Source: Camellia lanceoleosa
Lineage: Eukaryota > Streptophyta > Magnoliopsida > Ericales > Theaceae
DNA: 64,000 bases
Assembly: GCA_025200525.1 (NCBI GenBank)
Contig: CM045761.1
Span: 39,130,190 to 39,194,189, forward strand
Reading direction: 5' to 3'
The number at the start of each line of letters is the position of its first letter. Within the stretch, counting starts at the first letter, position 1. Both the position numbers and the translations under genes were made by a program. The notes under the pieces are model-generated. The model had not been told where the DNA came from, searched no databases, and saw nothing but the letters and a program-made list of their open reading frames with translations. Of this stretch, positions 34,258-45,413 are shown piece after piece.

Positions 34258-34728
34258 GCTCCAGCACGCCTCAGCCAGACTGAGCACCGCAAAAACCTCG
34301 GCCAGACCGAGCACTTCAAAAGACTCAGCCAGACTGAGCACTTCAAAAGCCTCGGCCAGACTGAGCACCTCAAAAGCCTCGGCCAGACCGAGCACTTCCA
34401 AAGCCTCAGCCAGATTGAGCACCGCAAAAACCTCGGGCAGACCGAGCACTTCAAAAGACTCAGCCAGACTGAGCACTTCAAAAGCCTCCGCCAGACCGAG
34501 CACCTCAAAAGCCTCCGCCAGACCGAGCACTCCCAAAGCCTCAGCCAGACTGAGCACCTCAAAAGCCTCCGCCAGACCGAGCACTTCCAAAGCCTCAGCC
34601 AGTCTGAGCACTCCAAAAGCCTCAGCCAGACTGAGCACTCCAAGAGACTCAGCCAGACTGAGCACTTCAAAAGCCTCAGCTAGACTGAGCACTTCTAAAG
34701 TCTCAATTAGACTGAGCACCATGATCAC
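34258..34728. repeat. 27-bp minisatellite inside the TAT element
   Basis: About 16 tandem units close to AGCACTTCAAAAGCCTCAGC plus CAGACTG, 27 bp each. Because 27 is a multiple of three, all units stay in phase and produce long open stretches on both strands (for example a repeating LSTSKASAR on plus). These are side-effects of the repeat and not evidence of a gene. The units vary by a few positions (CTC/CCG, TTC/CTC/TCC). Confidence 0.92.
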
Positions 34729-35532
34729 CTCAACCAAACGGAATGCCATCATTGTGATGATTCTGAAAACTCCGCAAGACATGAGCAAGACACATAGTTC
34801 TAGCAATCAAGATAAACATTTATAATTAAGTGACACGCTTAACCAATGCAAAACAAGCTTTGCAACCAGCTCAAATGAGCTAAATCTTTCAAAACATGAT
34901 GACAACATGGACTATAACAATGTTATGAACATGCATGTGAGGAATTATGAACTTACAACCTCAAAACTTCCAAATACATACATGCGTGCAAGCCTCAAGC
35001 TTCAATTTACCCTTAATAGCACACTTGGTCACAATTTGAGGTCAACATTTTTATACCACCCCTTGTTTAGTTAAACTCCCAGAGACTTCCTTGCACTTTT
35101 TCTTCACCAATCAGATTACTTCCTTAATAGCACGATGAACACCAAAACACAACTCCATCACAAGTTCAATACTCCAACTCTGCTCTACGTTGAATTTCTT
35201 GCACTTTACATTATTACAAATTCAGTTTCACTATACAAATCGGAATTTCTAACTTACCTCTGTATTATCGCGAATTCAATTTCATTCTGCATTTAGGCGT
35301 CCCTAGCCTTACTCAGCTATTATCACCAGTTTCTATCACCAGTCTTCATCTATTTCAGACATGGGTAAACATACTCAATTGCGAAATAAAATTGAAATTT
35401 CATTTATTCAACAATATGTACATCAGTCCACTACAGTACTTCAAAAAAAAAAAAAAAAAAAAAGAGGGAGAAAAGAGATATAATGTGTATACAAAAACAA
35501 AACAAAAACTCTTCAGTACACACATCTTCAAT
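34729..35532. other. Non-coding spacer of the TAT element
   Basis: AT-rich sequence between the minisatellite and the antisense gene. It includes an A run at 35443-35463. I see no gene; polyadenylation-like TTTATT/AATAAA words near 35395-35400 could serve the antisense gene. Confidence 0.5.
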
Positions 35533-37301
35533 TCACTCCTCCTCATCACTGGAGACAAGATCTGCCTCTTCAATTCCTTCATCCAGGGGGGTCTGCGCCA
35601 CGTCATCCTCCCCAACCGTAACACTACTCAGGTCAAGCTCTGGGAACAGCTCCTCCGCCCTACGTTTAAACATTTTCCATCCGATGTCCCAGTACTCAGC
35701 CATTTCGTGCTTGTAGAAGTCTGACTGCTGGAAACTCTCAATGATTTCAGACTCAATCCTCCCCCCAGCAGTCATCCTTGATGGCCCAGCCCCCCTAGAT
35801 TCCACCCCCGCTAGGCTGCTGGCGACTGCGGTGTCCACTGCTATCTGAAATTCAGGGGATCCTTTGAATTGATTAACTGCTGCAACGCACAAATCGGGGT
35901 AGGCCGCCCTTTTCGAGGCTGCTTTCGCCCTTTCCTCGTCCAGCTCTTTTTGTAGGATGGCCTTCTCAAAGGATGCTTTGGTCCTTTCTGTCTCCAGCTC
36001 CTTACGCAGAGCCTCCATCTCCTTCTGCAGAGTCTCCCTCTCCATAGTCGCTCTGCCTCGTTCTGCCTCCAACTCCTTACGCAGACTCTCTCTCTGCTCC
36101 ATTGCTTTGGCACGCTCGCCCTCTAGCTCCTTTTGTAGAGCGTCAACTTTCACATCCGCCTCATCTCTTTGCCTGACTAGCTCTTCGTTGTTGCTCATCG
36201 CCTCTTCATGGCGTTCGACTGCGACTGCGACTGCGCAAGCTTTCTGGGCCTCATCCACTTTCCTCTACTTGCCAGCCAGTTAGAACTAGAGCGACACAAC
36301 CAGGCGACGTGCGTCCTCCAGCCTCAAACAAAGCTGATGGCTGCACGGCTTCATCCCACCTGGCCCCCTCCTTCTCCCTCCAGGCCTTCACTTTCCTTAT
36401 CCTTTCCTCTGCTTCTGCCCCTAACTTTAGCTCTATAGAGTGCGTGGGCACCTTCCACATCGTACGCACCCCAGCCCCTCCAGCGGTGGACACATAGAAC
36501 CACCTGGGTCTCCAGCCCTTGATCGACGTTGGCAACCCCGCCACCAAACCCTTCCCTGCCGCCGCCTGCAGGGTGACCCAGTTCTCCTGCTGCCCTGCGG
36601 CCTTGTAGCAGCCAAAGAACTCATCTACTGTCATGGCCTACCCCCCATTCGCCTTCGGCCAGGCACTTGCGCAAGCTAGCACGATCTTCCAGGCATTGGG
36701 CATTAGTTGCCCTGGTGCTACCTCTAAACAGTTAAGCACGTCCACCACTATTTACGGTAGTGGCAACCTCAGTCCACCCTTTAGCGCTTCCTCATAGAGG
36801 GAAAACTCTCACCGCTGGCGTCGGGACGGCCTTTAAAGTCGGCGATAGCTCCACCTCCTGAGGGATCTGGTACTTTTCACGGATCACCTCCAACTCTGCC
36901 GTCGTAATCGTGGATTTATCAGCCTTCGTGTGCCAGTGGTCTGGTTCCACCTGGCTGATTGGCTTTGGCGCTGCTATTATAGTGGAACCATGGCATCGCA
37001 CCACCGGCTCCCCCACCCTTTCTGACCTATATTGCGCCGCTAGCTCCTCTGCATCGTCGTCTCCAAGGGGGTCTACCCTCACATTCACAGCTCCTTCTTG
37101 TGCCATTTCTAGGGTATGTTTACGAATTGCTTCTGATGCAGGAGCAAGAAAGTTGAAGAAATGTTGCAAAGGGGTATCGTGAGCGACAAATGAAGTAAGA
37201 CTTTGAATGTTTTGGTTTCTTGTAAACAAGTAAGTGAATCGCACAACGCCAAAAGCCCACGGTTTGCCCGTATTCCAAGGATCCCAATTAATTTTCGCCA
37301 A
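35533..37301 (-). pseudogene. Antisense extra gene (aORF) of the TAT element
   Basis: Minus-strand gene between integrase and the 3' LTR. Read from 37301: an N-terminal part ('WDPWNTGKPWAFGVVRFTYL', then a Glu-rich region) to a stop at 36792. After a stop at about 36637 comes 'MTVDEFFGCYKAAGQQENWV', then 'LPTSIKGWRPRWFYV' (36540), then a long coiled coil (36250-35900) made of heptad-like 'LQKELE.ERAKA' units. It ends in an acidic tail 'EEADLVSSDEEE' (35533). The middle part resembles the 'plant transposon protein' type domains found as extra ORFs in TAT elements. Such antisense ORFs are known in this lineage but their function is not. Two interruptions make this copy a pseudogene. Confidence 0.72.
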
Positions 37302-37499
37302 TTTGAAAACTTTTCAAATCATCCGCCAAAACTGTCTTTTCAACCCCATAATGACCTATCGTTTCATTTTTGCACCAACATCTCACTTACCCCCCACGAC
37401 ATCGCCACGTGTATGGCCGCGATGCACTACCCGACCAACTTCCCCTGTCTTTTCCACTTCAAATCCTCATTTCACACGCCGCCTCTTGAGCCCCGCGCC

Positions 37500-38040
37500 C
37501 CTCCGCTCGGCCTTCACGCGGTCAGCCCTCCTCACGGTCGGCCTTCCTCCTCGTGGTCAGCACTCCTTGCGGTCGGCCCCCCCACTCGCCTCACGGTCGG
37601 CACTCCTCGCGGTCGGCCCTCCCACTCGGCTCCCCTCGTGGTCGACACTCCTCGCTGTCAGCCCCTCCCCACTCGGCTCGCGGTCGGCTCCCCTCGCGGT
37701 CGGCACTCCTCGCCGTCGGCCCTCCCACTCGACACTCCTCGCGGTCGGCTCCCCTCGGGGTCGGCACTCATTGCGGTCAGCCCTCCCGCTCGACACTCAT
37801 TGCGGTCAGCCCTCCTCACGGTCGGCTTTCCCCCTCGTGGTCGACACTCCTCACTGTCGGCCCCCCCCACTCGGCTCGCGGTCGGCTCCCCTCGCCGTCG
37901 GCTCCCCTCGGGGTTGGCATTCATTATGTCACCTCCCGCCGAGACTCATTGCCGCCCCCCACTCGGCCATGGCTCATTCTCGCCATCGGCCCTCCCACTC
38001 GGCACTCCTCGCGGTCGGCCCCCCCGACAGCCAGGCACAT
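37500..38040. repeat. GC-rich minisatellite near the 3' LTR of the TAT element
   Basis: Around 20 irregular units of roughly 27-30 bp built on CTCCTCGCGGTCGGC and CCTCCCACTCGG. It reads open in several frames on both strands (Ser/Arg/Pro-rich), which is a property of the repeat. It differs completely from the first minisatellite of the same element. Confidence 0.85.
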
Positions 38041-38089
38041 CTTCCTCATTACTATTCCTTCGTTGATCGTCGACTCGAATGGGGACTCA

Positions 38090-38672
38090 TGACATGGATA
38101 GGCCCATAAAGGCCACAGCCCACAACGAACAAACCCAAGCCCACCATTTGGACCCCATTGCATAACCCGATTGGTAAAGTCCATGACAGCTGGAGGCCAA
38201 CTGGACATGAAGGGCCAATGGCATTCGGACATATGGAAGGTGCAGGACAGGCCAAATCAGCAAACAAAGATCTGCAAAGTTATTGCCACAACACATCACC
38301 ATTAATGCAGCTCATCACAGCATTTATTGCGACAACACCCCTCAGCCGGAACGGCGCCCCTTACCCTGAACAAGGTAAGCTACAAGACAGTCGAGGCGAG
38401 ACGCACGCTTGAAGGACAAGAAATGATTACCAAAGGATATAAGCAAGCATCGAAGACAAGAAGAAGGTTAAGCTTTTCTATCTCCAATCTCTCTCTACAT
38501 ACTTCATCTCCTTTCTTACTTGCTAACTTGCTCGTCGGAGGGTTCGCTGGGGGACTACCCCGTTCCCCGCTGAACTTACTTGCAGGTCATCTAGTGGGCT
38601 CCGCCACCCAGACGTGGGCTCGAGGAGCTTAGATCGGTCTAGCCTATCCACCGAGAACAAACTGTATCATCA
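38090..38672 (+). repeat. 3' LTR of the TAT element
   Basis: 583-bp partner of 28053-28641. A purine-rich tract (GAATGGGGA, 38077-38085) precedes it and probably primes plus-strand synthesis. Confidence 0.93.
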
Positions 38673-38674
38673 AG

Positions 38675-39454
38675 ATGGATTTTGGAAATGCCGGAGTGTT
38701 GATTGGAAATGGAAAAAACTACATCTTGCAGCATATGCACTGGCATACTCATTCTGAGCACACAATTGGTAATGCCTCGTATGTTTTCTCTCTTTTGAGT
38801 TTTGTATTAGTCCCATAACTATTTGTTACAATTACAATGACATATAAATATTTGGACAAATTTCATTCTACCTTTTTGTGCTTTTATCCATGTGCGGATT
38901 ACCTCCTTGTGGTTTGTGGATTAAAGTGTATCATCAAATATTCCGTCCAATTTAACAGTAAGTGTGAAATACGTGGCAGACATAAGGCAGGTTATATGCT
39001 TATTTTCAAATTTTAAGGAGATAAATTGCATATGGAATAAAGCACAAAAGGTTAAGGTGCACTTTAACTTCCAAAAAAAATGATGAAAATATCCGTAGTT
39101 CACACACTTAAGTTACTTATATACAAGAATATTTTAGACTTTTTTATTAAATCGTTAACGGGCCTAACGGTGTATTTTAGTCTACAAACCACAAAAGGGC
39201 TATGTGGTTATTTACAAAAATAAAAGGGGTAATCTTACATGGACTAAACCACAAGTGGGTAAAGTGAAATTTCCCTAGATATTTTCTACTTGTCACGCTT
39301 CTAAAGTTTTTGGAAGCAAAAAAGATTATGGCTAAATTTTGATAATTACAGATTCGCTACAGATCTTCATCTAGTCCACAAGGCTAGCGATGGCAGCATC
39401 TCAGTTATATCCATCCTTTATGAACTAGGCAAACCTGATCCTATTATTAGCAAG
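38675..39454 (+). pseudogene. Alpha-carbonic anhydrase gene fragment (two exons)
   Basis: Exon at 38675-38768: 'MDFGNAGVLIGNGKNY' then 'LQHMHWHTHSEHTI', the alpha-class signature with the two zinc histidines of HxH (usual text HWHSPSEH; Pro is His here). It ends at a GT donor (38769). Exon at 39352-39454: '...LHLVHKASDGSISVISILYELGKPDPIISK', holding the third zinc histidine (HLVH), between an AG acceptor and a GT donor. Alpha-carbonic anhydrases interconvert carbon dioxide and bicarbonate, usually in secreted or plastid compartments. The phases of the two exons do not join cleanly, no earlier or later exon was recognised, and a 10.6-kb retrotransposon sits at the first exon's acceptor, so this is most likely a pseudogene. 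Confidence 0.82.
38846..39285. mobile_element. MITE inside the carbonic anhydrase intron
   Basis: The left end (AAATATTTGGACAAATTTCA) and the right end read in reverse (AAATATCTAGGGAAATTTCA) match with few differences. The similarity continues inward through TTTTATCCATGT and GATTACC words for about 60 bp. About 440 bp, no coding. ATATTT at both edges may be the target duplication. Confidence 0.65.
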
Positions 39455-39675
39455 GTAGAATATATCTTGCATTTCATCATATTTTGGATCGGATGGAAGT
39501 GGAGACGGGTTTGTAGTGCCCGACGCCGCCTCTAATCATATTTTGGATGGGAGGAGGGCAGGGCAAATCAGGGAGGTGGCAGAGGAGGAGAGGTAGGCGG
39601 GATAATAATTGTTAAGTGATGACAATTATATATTAGAGATAAAGAAATAAAAATGAACGTTAGCAGTAATATTTT

Positions 39676-39912
39676 TGGAGAATTTTATCATACACACCCC
39701 TATACTATATGCACTCTTAGTTATGCTATTTCTTCTTTAGTTATAACATTATTTTGAAATATTTGGTTATGACTTTTATATATTTTGGTTATGACTTATT
39801 TATTTATTTATGACTTAGAAGAAAGTATGGAGTTATGTCATTTTTTTTTTTCCTGTAGTTATAAGGTGCATATGATACATATACTTTGAGGAGTGTGTGC
39901 CATAATCTTTCC
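39676..39912. mobile_element. Mutator-type MITE with 9-bp target duplication
   Basis: The inverted ends (GGAGAATTTTATCATACACA against GGAAAGATTATGGCACACAC) carry on inward through TATATGCAC. The 9-mer TAATATTTT is found at both 39667-39675 and 39913-39921, the duplication length of Mutator-like elements. The inside is AT-rich with repeated GTTATGACTT words. Confidence 0.72.
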
Positions 39913-39921
39913 TAATATTTT

Positions 39922-42465
39922 GATATTTTAATCTTATATTTTAGAAAATTAAATTATATATATTATATACAAACAAATAGATTTAACAAATATAATCAAG
40001 GTGGAGGCAGAGTAGAATGCGATTGGGAAGAAAAACCAATCCTCGCCTTAATAAGACTTCTCAGGGGTGGATGGAGTAGATCGAGAGAAATTGGCATTCC
40101 TAATCACAGTTTGGTGATAGTATTAGAGCCAAAAATAGAAGTGACTATGAGAAAACTTCATATTGAATTTGTTATATGGTTTTAAAATAAATGAAAGAGT
40201 TTGACAAGTTCCTAATTTGTGGTGCTTCATGTTTGCTGAGAATGTCATCTGGCATGTCTTGGGCGAGGTACTAGCTAGTTCATTTCATCAACAAAATTTT
40301 CATTTGCTTCTTCTAGAATAATTATAATATTTCCTTTTCTTAAAAAGAACGAAGCAAATACTAGTATAATAATAAGATCTTTGTGTTTTCATCAAAAATA
40401 CACTAGAATATGACAAAACACATCAACATGCAGTGCAATATATTGAACTAATAAATTGTGTTGACATGAATTTGGAATTTTCATAAAGGTTTGTTCCTAG
40501 GAAAAAAAAAATGACAGGTTTTATTTTAGCATATTTTAATAAATATAGTTACTCCTAATAGATATAATAATATTATTATAACTATCCAAGTAAATTTTTA
40601 GATCTTATTTTTTTGGGACTGTGCGTAATTTTTCAGAATGTTTTACACTTGTATTTAATATTTAATAAAATTAAGTTATTAGACAATACTTAATAATCTT
40701 AATATTTCCCCTTTAACTAATCAATTATTATATTTTTACACATTTTGATAGATTTCAAATCTGTTTTCAAACATTTTTATGTATTTTTGAGTTCTTTTTT
40801 ATTACTTCTAAAACATTTACGAAACATTCCATGCTGATCGAATCAACACACTGAAATGAAAATCTTGATCCTTGTACAAAATGCAGGAGAAATCAATGTT
40901 TCAAGCCCAAATAGATGCTTTGAAGGCTCCATTGCTACCGACATGTAAAAATAATTACAGACCAGTATAACCATTATATGGGCGACAAGTTGCGTTATTC
41001 AATGATCAATAATTTACACAAGTATTGATGAAGACAAGTCACTAAGTAAAAAATGCTTCGAAATACTATTGAGGCTTAAATAAAGAACAATCTTGGCTTT
41101 GTTTTTCTCATGAATGATCTTTGATTGGCTTCTCCTTGAGTCATTCTCAATGCGTTCCCAATTAGTCTCAATTTCTCTATAGTCTTCAAATGCTTAAGAG
41201 CTTATCAAGCAAAGTATGATGGAACGAACTTGTTTATTTTATGAACAATCTAGACTAAAGCTCGAATTGACAATATTTTGTAGTTTGTTATTTTTCATTT
41301 ATAGAAAATAAGAAACATATTTATATTTATTTTTGTCGAATGTAAATAAGAACAAGTTAGTCATTTGATTCCTACCTTTTAAAAAAAGACTCACATTCTC
41401 TTCAGTCCACTGTTTAGGCCCATGGGGCTCATCACGAATCTTGTTTCGATGATCCGAACTATTCAATGTGTAAAGGTTGTTGAGTATTTCATTTTTTCCA
41501 AAAAGCACGTTGATTGGATATTGATAACTACTTAATCGGATTAAATTTCTATCAATAATTTATTTTGAAAATCATATTTACCGTTGACAGAAATATGATT
41601 TGATCAAGTAGGTATTGATATCTGATTAATGTAATTTTTGTAGGGATGAAATACTAGGCGAGTTCTACAGATTAACGATTTGGATCATCAAAACAGGACC
41701 CGTGGGGATCCCCCACGAGCCCAATAGTACGCTCCAATTCAATCTTGGACTAGAGACAAACCTGACGCTTAAAAAAAATGCTTTACAAAATAGAGAAAAT
41801 TTTCTTAAAAAAATGCTTAGAACATAATATTGACAAAAGCTATATTCATTTTGATGTAATGTGAGCCCATACAAGATGAATGCAATATTGTCAATATTAT
41901 CTTAATTGTACTTCTTTAAATTTAAAAATAAAATAAAATTTGTGTTTGTGTATTGTTGTCTTAAACAAAATGAAAAGTTGCACACATCAACTCACTAAAT
42001 TACAAAAATTAATTAACTTTATTAAAATATTGATTATGATCCATGACTTGAGTTTGAGGGGAGCCAAAGTTTAACAATCAAGCAATTGACCAAGTCATAT
42101 GAAATTAGAAAAATGCTGTGTGTTTTTGTATGCCTATGCTATCACTTAATGGGTGACAAGTTGAACTATTTGACGAGTTTAGCTAAGCACAAGCAGTTAT
42201 GAATTTGAAAATTTTCAATGTCGCCTTGAGTTAAAATCAATGGCTTAATTTTACTAATTTGTATACATATATCATGTATTGTAGCAAATGTTTTGAGGCT
42301 CTTTTTTTTTTTTTTCTTCTTTCTTTTTTGCATATAAAAGTTTCCATTTTGAGGGTGTACAGGATGAAAAGGGCGATGCATGTTTTTCTACCTAATTTAC
42401 TGATCAACCAATTTACCAAATGACCCTTGAACCCTAATCCCATTCTCAACCTAGTTATTTATCAA
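39922..42465. other. AT-rich intergenic DNA, no gene seen
   Basis: Long non-coding stretch with runs of A/T and scattered repeats. Short open stretches (for example minus 41299-41508 and 41665-41874) have no recognisable motifs. A further carbonic anhydrase exon was looked for here and not found. Confidence 0.5.
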
Positions 42466-42735
42466 CCATGACATTTGGCTTAGTGATTGTGTAGCATCAT
42501 TTGTTATGTGAGGTCCCAGGTTCAACTCTTATGGAGAGGAGTTTGATATCTGTTGTGATAGTTATTGCTTTATTTCTTTCCCCCTCCCTCCTCTCCCCCA
42601 CCCCCATTATGGGAGTGGTATGTGATTAGTAGTGATTGTTGGGTTTCACTTGTGAGCTGGTAGATTAGTTGGTAGAATTTGTTAATCTGTTGGATTATAT
42701 AAATATTTCTCTTAATGAAATTACTGTTCTATCAA
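42466..42735 (+). mobile_element. Possible tRNA-derived SINE
   Basis: An A-box-like TTGGCTTAGTGATT (42475-42488) and a B-box-like GGTTCAACTC (42519-42528) are spaced as in a tRNA promoter. A non-tRNA body follows, then a simple AAC-rich tail (CAACAACAACAACAACA, 42735-42751). Size fits a plant SINE. No target duplication was confirmed. Confidence 0.42.
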
Positions 42736-43138
42736 CAACAACAACAACATGCAACAACAAAAAACAAACAAACAAACAGATATTCATCCAATTCTCTAAG
42801 GACCTGGTTGATTGGTTGGATTATGGTAAAAAATTAGAAATATTAATCTATGAGACTCACATTCCATTGTTTAGTTACAATTTTTGTTATCCAAATTAAA
42901 TTTCAATGGACATTTTATTCAGTAAAATCAATGAAATTTTTGATCTTACAAGTAATAATATAAAAACAAACATATAATTGAAATTGTGTATTTTATAATC
43001 ATTGCAAAATAAACATGGACAAGAGTGAATTATTTTTCTTACTAATCCAGTTGGATAGTAAATTCTAGACTAATCTCATAAATTATAATTCCCTCACTAT
43101 TAATTATGTTATTCAAACAACACCTAAAAATAGTACCA

Positions 43139-43262
43139 AAAAATTGTACTTTGGATGGTATGCTTATGAAAATTAGCTGTGATTGTATCCTATATGCTAT
43201 TTAAGCTAAGTTTGGTTGGTTAGAATTGTGAAACCCATGAGATTGCCAATCCAGTCCGTCGT
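43139..43262. other. Dispersed repeat copy B, part 1
   Basis: Matches 5402-5515 (TTGTACTTTGGATGGTATGC, then GTTTGGTTGGTTAGAA, then GCCAATCCAGTCC). It is cut at 43262 by the minus-strand LTR element and continues at 55366. Confidence 0.75.
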
Positions 43263-44034
43263 TGTTGGCTTTTTGGCTTTCAAAGGGTATTTTTGTAAAT
43301 ATGAGCGTGCCAGCAAGGATCAATCAGTCCTTACAGAAATGTTAATTGCCAACCAATTATCAGACGATTGTGTTTTAGTTCTTTCAGCCTCAATGAAGAG
43401 GACTTTTACTCGTGGCTTGACTTAGGAGAAATTAAACAGAATAACAGTTAAATGAAGAGCAATTGAAGTATTTCATTAGAATGAAAACTTACAATGATCC
43501 GAACTTAGCCTCGTAGAGGTTTACACGACAATCTACTTGAAACTACTCCTATGAATGAAGTGCAGTGCAGGAATTTAAAGTGCAGGAATGTAAAGAGCAA
43601 GAATTTAAAGAACAGGAAATGTAAAACTGGAAAAGAAAATATGTAAAGTAAGACTGGTTTGTATGATCTGAGTCCGGGGAATTTTTTGGGGTCTTCTCCG
43701 CTATTTATACTTCTCAAGGATGACCATCGAACTGCACTTCAAATCGTTGAACCACTCCTCCATGATCGTTGATCATGCAGCCTTATAAGTAGTTCCACTA
43801 CGCCATCACTTGCAGTTAGGCTTCCCTCCTATATCTGAATTTGAATCTGAGTAACCGTTGAAGCCACGTCACCTCGAACCTCTTTATTGATCCAATGCTA
43901 TTCAAATCACGTGAGGACCAATACTAATTGCCACGTGTACGATCAGGATTGAAGACTTGAATAGCCTTCCTATATTACCCTTATTCTGTCACGTGTTGAA
44001 TTGTGATTGGCTTATACAAAATATGAAGCTAACA
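43263..44034 (-). repeat. 3' LTR of the minus-strand element (left copy)
   Basis: 772 bp, the same length as the right LTR and highly similar along the full length. The pair differ by scattered single bases. Confidence 0.92.
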
Positions 44035-44048
44035 TTACCCCCCGCACT
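44035..44048 (-). promoter_or_regulatory. Polypurine tract of the minus-strand element
   Basis: Read on the minus strand: AGTGCGGGGGGTAA, directly before the left LTR. It is a purine run of the type that primes plus-strand synthesis and supports the minus orientation. Confidence 0.75.
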
Positions 44049-44729
44049 AATATACCCAATATTTGGTGATATTAGTGGATCAAAGCTCTTTTTCTCGCAT
44101 TTTTTAGAACGTGCATGGGGTCTATATTCTGGAAACGCAACCGTCATTTATTGATGATCATTTGCATTAATTCACTTTCAATCTTTTGAAAACCCCAATA
44201 CCTTAGTACTCGTACAGATAGGGCTATGCATAATACCGCCAAAACCGCACCGAATCGCTCCGAACCGCTCCGAACCGAGCAAAATTTCAACATTGGCAGG
44301 CGGGTTGGACGGGTTGGAGGACCAAAAGAGGCGGGTCGGCGCAGGTGGTAACTTCCCAACCTGCAGGTCTAACCGACCCGACCCGCCAAAGTTTAAAAAA
44401 AAAAAATTTCCCCTGTTATGCACCCACAGACCAACTACAAACCAACCATAGATCATATGAACCATACATATACTCACCCACACACAAGAATTTCTCAAAT
44501 AAACCTAATTGACACCCACCCACACTTTTCAATTTCATCTCATTCACATACACAGAGACCACGCCACTGCTATGTACATCTCATTCATCGATTCACTCTC
44601 CTCATCACAGATCGGCTCACTCTCCTCACTGCCGCTGATCTATTAGCTTCTCCTCTCCTCTTCTCACTATCGTTGCTATGCCGATTTCATCTCCTCTTCT
44701 CACTGCCGTTTCTGTGCCAATCTACCACT

Positions 44730-44760
<31 letters not shown>

Positions 44761-45413
44761 CCTCTCTCTCTCTCTCGTTAATTCTTCTCTGTTATGTTAG
44801 TTAATTCTTCTCTGTTATGCCGATCTACCACTGCCGTTTCTATACTACCAGTCTACCACTGTTATGTTAGTTCTTCTCTGTAAACATTATATTGTTTTGT
44901 TATACATATATATATATATATATATATAATATTCTGCTCTATTAACTATATATAATAATATCATGTTTGGGTGAATTTGTTTTTAAATTTGTAAAAGTGT
45001 TTTTATTTTTAAATAAATTCTTCAATTTTTTTTAAAAAAATGAATAAATCAATATAAATAGGAGTAATTTATCACTAAAATTTGCAAAGTATTCACTAAA
45101 GTATTCTCTTCGTTGATTTGCAAAGTATTCACTAAAATTTATCAGAACTTGACTTTAACCTAATTAAAAAAAACTTAAAAATTCTGATGGTCTAATTATA
45201 ACACACTAAAATCATAAGTAGGTTCTGAACATAATACGCTGAAGCTGTCAATTTTTTGGATTGAACTTGTAACTTTGTAAGACTTGGCAACAACTTCACA
45301 GATTGTTGGTCTACTCTTTTTTATGATTTGTTGTTCAAGATTTTATTTATAAGTAGGTTCAGAATTTAAAATAATATTCATATAATTTTATTTTTTTTTT
45401 TTTGTAATAGAGA

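Larger units (their letters stand above)
28053..38672 (+). mobile_element. TAT-lineage Ty3/gypsy retrotransposon with antisense extra gene
   Basis: LTRs 28053-28641 and 38090-38672 are flanked by perfect AGATG duplications (28048-28052 and 38673-38677). Order: LTR, primer site, gag, protease, RT, RNase H, a second archaeal-type RNase H, integrase, then 4 kb holding a 27-bp minisatellite, an antisense gene and a GC-rich minisatellite, then LTR. The second RNase H between the first one and integrase, together with the large 3' insert, is the hallmark of the plant TAT lineage. The internal frame is broken by several stops and frameshifts. GC content is clearly higher than in the surrounding DNA. 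Confidence 0.92.

Noticed and set aside
34224..34825. Long open frames on both strands (about 140-180 codons)
   Set aside because: They are produced by the 27-bp tandem repeat, which keeps every frame in phase; no gene signal outside the repeat.
37203..38109. Ser/Arg/Pro-rich open frames up to 291 codons
   Set aside because: They arise from the GC-rich minisatellite and overlap the antisense gene start and the 3' LTR; no recognisable domain.
40860..40950. Possible third carbonic anhydrase exon
   Set aside because: A short Gly/Ser-containing reading near 40888 looked suggestive, but it lacks the conserved C-terminal sequence of the family and has stops in the needed frame.
44418..44804. Open frame of 128 codons at the left end of the hAT element
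   Set aside because: Its end is made by the (CT)n microsatellite, it has no domain, and it lies upstream of the recognised transposase start.
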